A stretch of 17,162 bases of DNA. Source: Nitriliruptorales bacterium. GTDB lineage: Bacteria > Actinomycetota > Nitriliruptoria > Nitriliruptorales > Nitriliruptoraceae. A program made the translations under genes and the position numbers. Positions 7,400 through 13,150 of this stretch are shown in pieces (positions within the stretch are counted from its first letter, which is position 1; each line of letters begins with the position of its first letter). The notes beneath the pieces are model-generated. The model was not told the DNA's origin. It searched no databases and was given only the letters and a program-made list of their open reading frames with translations. Where the stretch lies: NCBI GenBank assembly GCA_030835875.1, contig JAURQY010000035.1, forward strand, positions 1-17,162, in the 5' to 3' direction.

Positions 7400-7832
7400 C
7401 CCGCCGGGCGAGCCGCCGTGCCTGCTCGATGGAGCGTTGCTGCCTGCGCCCGCCCCCGAGGCGACCCTTGTCGTATCCGCCGATGAGCAGGATGACTCGT
7501 TCCGATGCGGTGGTGAAGTAGATACGCAGCACGATCCGAGCTGCGCGTCGTGCTGTCGGTGATGGTGCTGCCGCCACGGAGCGGATCCTCCGGACCTCCT
7601 CCGCCGAATGTCTGATCCGGAGCTCGTAGAGCCCTCCTCCGAGGTTCCTCCCCCATTCCGTCCGGCAGACGTCGAGCCCCTCCGAAGCGAGCACGTGCTC
7701 GACGGCTGCGATCACCGCGCTCTGCTTGGTCGGATCGTCAAGAGATTCCAGCCACGAACGGGCCGGTTCGCGCCCATCGTCGTTCAGGAACTCGACGGTC
7801 CACCCGGGTGACCCGCGCGGATCGACGACCAT
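7383..7832 (-). CDS. Gp49/HigB-like RelE-superfamily toxin
   Basis: A 149-residue basic protein of the phage-derived Gp49-like/HigB group (PF05973), whose members are usually ribosome-dependent mRNA interferases. Visible family pattern: WTVEFLNDDGREPARSWLES at 11-30, helix KQSAVIAAVEHVLASEGL, core GRNLGGGLYELRIRHSAEEV at 61-80, strand RIVLRIYFTTASERVILLIG at 99-118, then GGYDKG and a very basic helix ending RRLARRVRRAR. About 12 extra residues (SVAAAPSPTARR) interrupt the usual RIRS-to-RIVLR junction. The ATG at 7832 has GGAG 7 bases upstream; the 31-residue upstream extension has no homology-like features. It sits convergent to its presumed antitoxin, unlike the normal toxin-antitoxin operon. 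Confidence 0.85.
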   Translation of the reverse strand: MVVDPRGSPGWTVEFLNDDGREPARSWLESLDDPTKQSAVIAAVEHVLASEGLDVCRTEWGRNLGGGLYELRIRHSAEEVRRIRSVAAAPSPTARRAARIVLRIYFTTASERVILLIGGYDKGRLGGGRRQQRSIEQARRLARRVRRAR

Positions 7833-7837
7833 GGTGA

Positions 7838-7852
7838 CGCTCCCCCGGAGCG
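7838..7852 (-). promoter_or_regulatory. Hairpin covering the toxin ribosome binding site
   Basis: On the minus strand the 15 bases CGCTCC-GGG-GGAGCG form a perfect 6-bp stem with a 3-base loop, ending 5 bases before the toxin ATG. The 3' arm is the Shine-Dalgarno sequence (GGAG at 7843-7840), so folding would hide it and reduce toxin translation. The repeat is seen directly; the effect is inferred. Confidence 0.5.
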
Positions 7853-7951
7853 ATGAACAGGGTCGACGACGCTCCGCAGACGGAGGTCCTACCAATGGCT
7901 CCGCGCGACTGGCCGAGTGCGGCACAGCCTGTGGAGAACCCGGGGAACGGA

Positions 7952-7987
7952 GAAGCCCCCGGCGGCCTGAGGCGCACCGAGGGCTTC
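7952..7987 (-). terminator. Terminator-like hairpin downstream of tRNA-Met(initiator)
   Basis: Inverted repeat GAAGCCC (7952-7958) and GGGCTTC (7981-7987), with an inner CGG/CCG pairing (7960-7962 with 7977-7979). It starts 33 bases past the tRNA 3' end in the direction of tRNA transcription. On the minus strand the stem is followed by TCCGTTCCCC rather than a true T run, as is usual for terminators of GC-rich bacteria. Confidence 0.6.
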
Positions 7988-8019
7988 CGATCGCGACGCT
8001 GTGGTTCCAGCGTGCTGAG

Positions 8020-8094
8020 TAGCGGGGGCAGGATTTGAACCTGCGACCTCCGGGTTATGAGCCCGGCGAGCTGACCGAGCTGCTCCACCCCGCG
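8020..8094 (-). tRNA. Initiator tRNA-Met (fMet), anticodon CAT
   Basis: The minus strand folds as a complete cloverleaf. The acceptor stem CGCGGGG pairs with CCCCGC leaving the 1-72 position as C against T, the D arm is GAGCAGCTCGGTCAGCTC, the anticodon stem CCGGG/CCCGG encloses the loop CTCATAA, and the T arm is GCAGGTTCAAATCCTGC. The unpaired first position and three consecutive G:C pairs next to the anticodon loop (GGG/CCC) are the identity marks of bacterial initiator tRNA, so this is the start tRNA and not the elongator. The discriminator is A (8020). The 3' CCA is not encoded (CTC follows), so it must be added by nucleotidyltransferase. Confidence 0.95.
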
Positions 8095-8105
8095 TCGCTG
8101 GACGG

Positions 8106-8135
8106 AGGGTATCCCCGACCGCAGGTGACGCGCAA
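8106..8135 (-). promoter_or_regulatory. Promoter of the initiator tRNA gene
   Basis: On the minus strand TTGCGC (8135-8130) and TACCCT (8111-8106) are separated by 18 bases, and the -10 lies 11 bases before the tRNA 5' end at 8094. This is the best -35/-10 pair in the window and fits a housekeeping sigma factor driving a stable RNA. Confidence 0.7.
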
Positions 8136-8146
8136 CCCGGCGCCGA

Positions 8147-11044
8147 TCAGCGTCCGAACGCGGTCTGTGCGGTCTCGGCCTCGCCGGCCTCCTCCGTGCC
8201 CCCCTCGGGCGCATCCGGTGCAGGCGCCTCGGGCAGCTCGGGGACGAGCGACCCGCCGGACGCCTCGAACGCTCGCTCGAGCAGGCGACGCGCGGTGAGC
8301 AGCTCACGCTCGTAGCCGGCCAGGTTCCCCTCGCGCAGCAGCGCATCGGCACGGTCGAACGCGGCGAGCGCACGTTCGAGGAGCGAGAGTGCGTCGTCGG
8401 CCGTGTCGTCCTCACCGTCCGCGCCGCCGGCACCGCCGTCCTCCTCGGCGAGCGAGTCCGGCACACGGATGTCGAGCAGCTGGCCGAGCGCGCCGGTCAG
8501 CGTGCGGTCGAACGCGGTCCGCTCCCCCATCACGACGGCGACGCGCGCGAGCTCGGGGATGCGGGCCTGCGGGTTCTCGAGGAACAGCGGCTGCACGTAG
8601 AGGATGGAGTCGGCGATCGGCAGCACCTGCATGTTGCCGCGGATCACGTTCGAGCCGTCGCGCGAACGCAGCGTGATGTAGGCGGAGATGTCGTCGTCCT
8701 GCTCGATGCGCGCCTGCGCCTGGAGCGGGCCGAGCACCAGCTGGTCGGACGGGAAGCGCACGGCGAACAGCTCGTTAAGGTTCTCCCCGTCCGAACGTCC
8801 GGCCAGCCACGACACCATGTTCGGTCGGTTGGCCGCGAGGTACGGCTGGATGAGGACGAACTCCTCCGTCTGCTCGCCGGGCAGGCGCATGACGAGGTAG
8901 TACGGCTCGAGGAGGCGCTGGCCGGCCGCCTGCTGGAGCGCCGTCGCGCCACCCTGGTTCGCGGCCGCGGCCGGGTCGATCGGGATGTCCCACGCGTCCG
9001 CACGGTTGTAGAAGCCGTCCGACTCGGGGATGTGGTAGGTCTGGAACAGGTCGGCCTGCAGGCGGAACAGGTCCTGGGGGTAGCGGAAGTGGCGCACGAC
9101 CGCCTCGGGCGCCGCGCCGTACGGCTGCAGCAGGCCGGGGAACGCCTGGTCCCACGCACGGATGATCGGGTCCTCATCGTCGATGACGTACAGCGTCACG
9201 TCGCCGTCGAACGCGTCGACCACCGCCTTCACGGAGTTCCGCACGTAGTTCACAGTGACGGCGCGGTTGCCGAGGATCAGGTTGCGCCGCTCCGAGTAGG
9301 GGTAGGCGGTCGAGGTCGTGTACGCGTCGACGATCCACTTCACGCGCCCGTCGATCACGACCGGGTACGGCGACGAGTCGATCTCGAGGAACGGGGCGAC
9401 GAGACGCACACGCTCGCTGACCTCGCGGTTGAAGATGATCCGCGACTCGTCGTTGAGCAGGTTCGTCAGGATCAGGTTGTAGTCCGCGAAGCGCAGCGCG
9501 AACGCGACCCGCCGTGCGGCGGAGTCGATGGCGACGCCGCCGAGACCGGCGTAGGTCGTCGTGATCTGCTGCTGCGTCTCCGGATCCTCGAAGTCGAGCT
9601 CCGCCGCGTCGGTGCGCACCAGCGAGTACACGGGGTCGGGCGTCGCGCCGAAGTAGATGCCCGGCTGCTCGCCGGGGACGATCTCCTCGTCACCGACCGG
9701 CGGGATGTTCGAGCTGATGAAGACGGGCTGACCCTCGGCGTTCGCCGTGTTCACCTGGCTCGCGACGACACCGAAGCCGTGCGTGAAGGTGATGTGCCGG
9801 TTCTGCCACGTGTCCGCGTCGGCCGGGAGGTCGGAGAGCTCACGCGTGGCGAGCATGACCTGCCGCAGCTCGCCGTCGACGAAGTAGCGGTCGATCTCGA
9901 CGTCGCGGAACTCGTAGTACGGGCGCAGCGACTGCAGCTCGGCGTAGGTCGTCTCGAGCACGGCCGGGTCCCAGAGGCGCACGTTGCGCAGGGTCACGTC
10001 GTTCTCGAGCACGTCCTGCTCGTCGAGGTCGTTCTGGATGGAGAACGGCTGACGGACGACGTCGTCGAGGCCGAAGGCGCTGCGGGTCGCCTCGAGGTTG
10101 CGGGCGATGAACTCGCGCTCGCGGGCGAGCTCCTGCGGGTCGACGCGGACACGCTGCACGAACGCCGGGTAGGCGCCCTGCAGGATGATGCTCGCGACGA
10201 TCAGGAGCCCGAGCGCACCACCCGGCAGGAGCAGCCCCTCACGTCGGAGCGACGCGAACAGGATCACGATCGCGATGACGGCGACGCCGATGAGGAGCAA
10301 CAGCGCCGGCAGCTCGGCGTTCACGTCGGTGAACGATGCCCCGGTCACGGTGCCGCGCGGCGAGTAGTTCAGCTCGTAGCGCTCGAGCCAGTAGCCCCAC
10401 GCGCGTACTGCGACGGCGAGCGCGATGAGCGCCGTCAGGTGCAGGCGCGCCTGTCGGGTCAGCTTCTCGGGTGAGACGGGCCGGATCCCACCGAGGACGT
10501 AGTGCGCGCCGGCCGTGAGGAGGATCGTGAGCACGATCGAGGTGAAGACCCAGGTCTGCAGCAGCGCCCAGAACGGGAACTCGAAGAGCCAAAAGCCGAG
10601 GTCCTGCGAGAACAGCGGGTCGGCGATACCGACGGACTGACCGTTGAGGAACAGGAGGAACGTCTCCCACTGGCCGCCGATCGCCGCACCGGACGTGAGC
10701 GCGAAGAAGAAGGACACACCGGCGATGACCCAGGGCAGGTAGGGGTCGACCGTGTCCCGAAGGCGCTGGACCTGCGCCTCCTGCGGGGTCGTCGGGATCA
10801 CGAAGGGCCGTGTCCTCCGTGCGATCGACAGGTTGAGGCCGATGAAGAGGGCCAGCAGCAGCGTGAAGACCGCGCCGATGCCGTACCGGGTCATCAGCAC
10901 GGTGAGGAAGACGTCGCGGTAGCCGCGCTCCTCGAACCACCACAGGTCGGTGACGAACACGGCGATGCGGTTCGCGCCGAAGACGATCAGGAGGAGGACG
11001 CCGACGAGCACGGAGCCCAGACGGCGGCGGATGAGGTCTCCCAC
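8147..11044 (-). CDS. UPF0182 family large membrane protein
   Basis: A 965-residue protein of UPF0182 (PF03699), the size expected for actinobacterial members. The N-terminus (RRRLGSVLVGVLLLIVFGAN, then DLWWFEERGYRDVFLTVL) is highly characteristic. Seven hydrophobic helices lie at about residues 11-32, 52-73, 104-121, 158-180, 202-220, 246-265 and 273-291. A roughly 650-residue domain, probably outside the membrane, follows, with motifs such as ITFTHGFGVVASQVN, YFGATPDPVYSLV and PYPVVIDGRVKWIVDAYTTS. The tail after about residue 880 is acidic and Ala/Pro-rich. Function is unknown. I took the GTG at 11044 (AGAAGG 6 bases upstream); the open frame runs on to 11749, but that extension crosses the upstream protease gene in the wrong frame. 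It is the last gene of a minus-strand operon with the Lon-like protease. Confidence 0.92.
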   Translation of the reverse strand: MGDLIRRRLGSVLVGVLLLIVFGANRIAVFVTDLWWFEERGYRDVFLTVLMTRYGIGAVFTLLLALFIGLNLSIARRTRPFVIPTTPQEAQVQRLRDTVDPYLPWVIAGVSFFFALTSGAAIGGQWETFLLFLNGQSVGIADPLFSQDLGFWLFEFPFWALLQTWVFTSIVLTILLTAGAHYVLGGIRPVSPEKLTRQARLHLTALIALAVAVRAWGYWLERYELNYSPRGTVTGASFTDVNAELPALLLLIGVAVIAIVILFASLRREGLLLPGGALGLLIVASIILQGAYPAFVQRVRVDPQELAREREFIARNLEATRSAFGLDDVVRQPFSIQNDLDEQDVLENDVTLRNVRLWDPAVLETTYAELQSLRPYYEFRDVEIDRYFVDGELRQVMLATRELSDLPADADTWQNRHITFTHGFGVVASQVNTANAEGQPVFISSNIPPVGDEEIVPGEQPGIYFGATPDPVYSLVRTDAAELDFEDPETQQQITTTYAGLGGVAIDSAARRVAFALRFADYNLILTNLLNDESRIIFNREVSERVRLVAPFLEIDSSPYPVVIDGRVKWIVDAYTTSTAYPYSERRNLILGNRAVTVNYVRNSVKAVVDAFDGDVTLYVIDDEDPIIRAWDQAFPGLLQPYGAAPEAVVRHFRYPQDLFRLQADLFQTYHIPESDGFYNRADAWDIPIDPAAAANQGGATALQQAAGQRLLEPYYLVMRLPGEQTEEFVLIQPYLAANRPNMVSWLAGRSDGENLNELFAVRFPSDQLVLGPLQAQARIEQDDDISAYITLRSRDGSNVIRGNMQVLPIADSILYVQPLFLENPQARIPELARVAVVMGERTAFDRTLTGALGQLLDIRVPDSLAEEDGGAGGADGEDDTADDALSLLERALAAFDRADALLREGNLAGYERELLTARRLLERAFEASGGSLVPELPEAPAPDAPEGGTEEAGEAETAQTAFGR

Positions 11045-11123
11045 GGTGGCCCTTCTCGGGTCGGAGGTGGTCGGACAGGGGTCTGATGGTGGTCGGAAGC
11101 GGACTCCGAGGCTACCGAGCGCC
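11045..11123 (-). promoter_or_regulatory. Short spacer between Lon-like protease and UPF0182 genes with repeated GGTCGGA
   Basis: Three copies of GGTCGGA (plus strand) lie at 11059-11065, 11069-11075 and 11091-11097, offset by 10 and 22 bp, close to whole helical turns. A -10-like TAGCCT for the minus strand lies at 11114-11109, so UPF0182 might also have its own promoter. Both are suggestions only. Confidence 0.25.
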
Positions 11124-12017
11124 TCAGGAGGCGGCGGCCAGCAGCTCGGCGTGTTCGGGCGTCGTGCCGGCAGCGAGGGACTCGAGCGCGGCGAGCGCAT
11201 CGGTGAGGTCGCGCACGGGGACGAGCAGCAGGTCGCGCGAGAGCGCCGTGCGGCGCGCGAGGGCGAGGTCGGCCTCGGGGAGGAGGAACGCGTCGGGCAG
11301 CGGACCGCCACGCGCCTCGGCGACGACGCTGCGCAGCTTGTGGTCCACACCACCGACGCCCACGACGCGCCCGTCCGCGTCGAGCGCGCCGGTCCCCGCG
11401 ACGAGCAGCGGCGGTCGACCGGACGCCGCACCGTCAGGCAGCGCGGTCGGATCGTCCGGAGCGACACGGGCGGCGACGCTGAGCGCGAGCATGAGGCCCG
11501 CGGACGGACCGCCGACCTCGTCAGTCGCGAACGTGACCGCGACCGGCCAGAACGCGGCCGGCGCGTCGGGCTCGGCGACGAGTCCGAGCTCGGCGAGCGC
11601 GAGCACCGCCGCGCGGACCTGGCTCTCCTCCATGCGGGCTCGGCCCGCCTCCGCGACGTCGTCGAGATCCCCACCCGCAGGGACGAGCCGCGAGCGGGCG
11701 ACGAGGTCGACGTCGGGGTCGCGTACCGCCGCCCACCACTCCGCCACACCGGACGGCTCGCCGACCTCGATCGTCGTGACGAGGAGCCGGCCCTCCGGCT
11801 CGCGCACCGCGAGCAGCCCGGGGCGCGCCGCTCCGGAGGACGGAGCCGGGCGCACGTCGACGAGGTCGGCCGTGTCGAGCACCGGCCCTCCGGTCACGAC
11901 GAGCTGGCACGCGGGCTGCGCGACGACGAGGGTGCACGGGAGCGCACCCGACCACCAGGCACCACCCGCTGCGGCGAGCAGCGTGACGGTGACGAGCGCA
12001 CGTCGGACGCGACGCAC
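11124..12017 (-). CDS. Membrane-anchored Lon-like S16 serine protease (YlbL-related, PDZ-less)
   Basis: A 297-residue protein. The N-terminus is basic (RRVRRALV) followed by one hydrophobic anchor at about 8-25, placing the rest outside the membrane. The C-terminal Lon protease domain (PF05362) has DEVGGPSAGLMLALS with the catalytic Ser172 and GRVVGVGGVDHKL with the catalytic Lys227, so the Ser/Lys dyad is intact. A segment like the pre-PDZ part of YlbL/Rv3194c is present (LLVTTIEV; MEESQVRAAVLALAELGL at 129-146), but only about 15 residues separate it from PVAVTFATDEVGG. The PDZ domain that normally sits there is missing. The GTG start at 12017 lies 8 bp past the SDR stop. The UPF0182 gene follows 79 bp downstream. 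Confidence 0.85.
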   Translation of the reverse strand: MRRVRRALVTVTLLAAAGGAWWSGALPCTLVVAQPACQLVVTGGPVLDTADLVDVRPAPSSGAARPGLLAVREPEGRLLVTTIEVGEPSGVAEWWAAVRDPDVDLVARSRLVPAGGDLDDVAEAGRARMEESQVRAAVLALAELGLVAEPDAPAAFWPVAVTFATDEVGGPSAGLMLALSVAARVAPDDPTALPDGAASGRPPLLVAGTGALDADGRVVGVGGVDHKLRSVVAEARGGPLPDAFLLPEADLALARRTALSRDLLLVPVRDLTDALAALESLAAGTTPEHAELLAAAS

Positions 12018-12025
12018 CCGACCGC

Positions 12026-13099
12026 CTAGCGGCGGCGCAGCGCAGCGGCCGACGCGGCCGCGACGAGTGCGCCGGCGACGAGCCCCGCCGTCCGCAGCAC
12101 GCCCCGCGTCGTGCGGACGCGTCCGAGGCTCACGAACTGCTCGTGCTCGAGGACGGTCTCGAGCAGCGTCTCCTCGTTGCTGCGCGTCGGCGCCCAACCG
12201 GTGCTGCGCAGGCGCGCGTTCGAGAGCAGCCACGGATGGCGGAACAGCTCGACGGTGCCCGGCTCGAGCTCACCCACACGGAGCCGATGCGCGCGGTCGA
12301 CGAGCGCGCGCATGCGCTCATGGTCGAGCGCGAGCGTTCGCCGGCCGGAGAGCGCGAGGACGGTCGCGTAGTCGATCCAGCCGTCGGGCGCGACGTTGAA
12401 CGCGCCGTCGAGGTCGTTCGCGATCGCGTGGACGATCGCGCCGACGATGTCATCGACATGGATGAACTGGAGCGGCGGCGCGTCGGGGAGGTCGGGGAGC
12501 GCGGGCAGCTCGAGGACGCGCGTGAGGAAGTTCTGCACGCCCGGTCCGAAGACCATCGCGCTGCGCAGCACGGTGAGCGCCGGCCCGTCTCCGGCAGCGA
12601 GCCACGGCCAGATGCGCTGCTCGACCTCATGCTTGTGCTCGGCGTAGGTGAAGCCGGGCTGGGTGCGCATCGTGCTCGCCTCGGTCAGCGGCACCTCGTT
12701 GTCGGGGTACGCGCCGTAGGCGACGACGGACGAGAGATAGATGACACGGCCGACGCCGGCGGAGCGCGCCGCGTCGAGCACGTTCATCGTCCCGTCGATG
12801 TTGACCGAACGCATCTGCTCGAGGTCGCGGATCGGGTCCATCTGGAACGCGAGGTGGACGAGCACGTCGACCCCGTCGAGCTGCTCGGCGAACGCGGCAT
12901 CGCGGATGTCGACCTCGCGCAGCTCGAGGGAGGGCGCGTCGGAGGCTGCGTCCGAGCGGCGCAGGTCGTCGCGCAGGCCGTCAGGCACGCGGACGTCGAG
13001 CCCGATGAGCCGTGCGACGTCCTGCGGGTCACGCTGCAGCCGCGCGACGAGCGCACGACCGAGCAGCCCACCGACCCCTGTGACCGCGATCGTCGCCAT
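12026..13099 (-). CDS. NAD-dependent epimerase/dehydratase (extended SDR) with C-terminal membrane segment
   Basis: A 357-residue extended short-chain dehydrogenase (PF01370). It has the Rossmann motif TGVGGLLG (residues 7-14), DIRD at 64-67, VHLAFQMDP, NIDGTMNVLDAA at 100-111, IYLSSVVAYGAY with Ser123/124, and the catalytic YAEHK (Tyr152, Lys156), so it should be an active oxidoreductase or epimerase on an unknown substrate. The C-terminal TAGLVAGALVAAASAAALRR is a likely membrane anchor or amphipathic tail. The ATG at 13099 is preceded by a -10-like TACGGT (13111-13106) with six bases between, suggesting a leaderless message; a Shine-Dalgarno is not evident. It is the first gene of the operon with the protease (8-bp gap) and is divergent from the DUF2342 gene. 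Confidence 0.88.
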   Translation of the reverse strand: MATIAVTGVGGLLGRALVARLQRDPQDVARLIGLDVRVPDGLRDDLRRSDAASDAPSLELREVDIRDAAFAEQLDGVDVLVHLAFQMDPIRDLEQMRSVNIDGTMNVLDAARSAGVGRVIYLSSVVAYGAYPDNEVPLTEASTMRTQPGFTYAEHKHEVEQRIWPWLAAGDGPALTVLRSAMVFGPGVQNFLTRVLELPALPDLPDAPPLQFIHVDDIVGAIVHAIANDLDGAFNVAPDGWIDYATVLALSGRRTLALDHERMRALVDRAHRLRVGELEPGTVELFRHPWLLSNARLRSTGWAPTRSNEETLLETVLEHEQFVSLGRVRTTRGVLRTAGLVAGALVAAASAAALRRR

Positions 13100-13150
13100 G
13101 GCCGTACCGTAGCCCCGCGAGCAGGACGGAGCCGTCCGAGGAGCCTCACG
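13100..13150. promoter_or_regulatory. Divergent promoter region between the SDR operon and DUF2342 gene
   Basis: Only 51 bp separate the two starts. For the minus strand TACGGT at 13111-13106 sits six bases from the ATG. For the plus strand GAGGAG at 13138-13143 is a good Shine-Dalgarno sequence 7 bases before the ATG at 13151; its promoter must therefore overlap the beginning of the SDR gene or the minus-strand promoter. Confidence 0.45.

Noticed and set aside
7853..8038. Small plus-strand ORF (61 residues) upstream of the tRNA
   Set aside because: It crosses the terminator hairpin and enters the antisense of the tRNA gene; no Shine-Dalgarno sequence and no recognisable motif.
7383..8094. 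tRNA-integrated genomic island
   Set aside because: No integrase, no second copy of the tRNA 3' end and no shift in base composition are visible.
9032..10474. 480-residue open frame on the plus strand
   Set aside because: Antisense shadow of UPF0182 with no Shine-Dalgarno sequence or motifs.
11045..11749. In-frame N-terminal extension making the UPF0182 protein 1200 residues long
   Set aside because: The extension is Arg/Ser/Pro-rich low-complexity sequence read antisense-frame through the Lon-like protease gene; the true UPF0182 N-terminus and a Shine-Dalgarno sequence lie at 11044.
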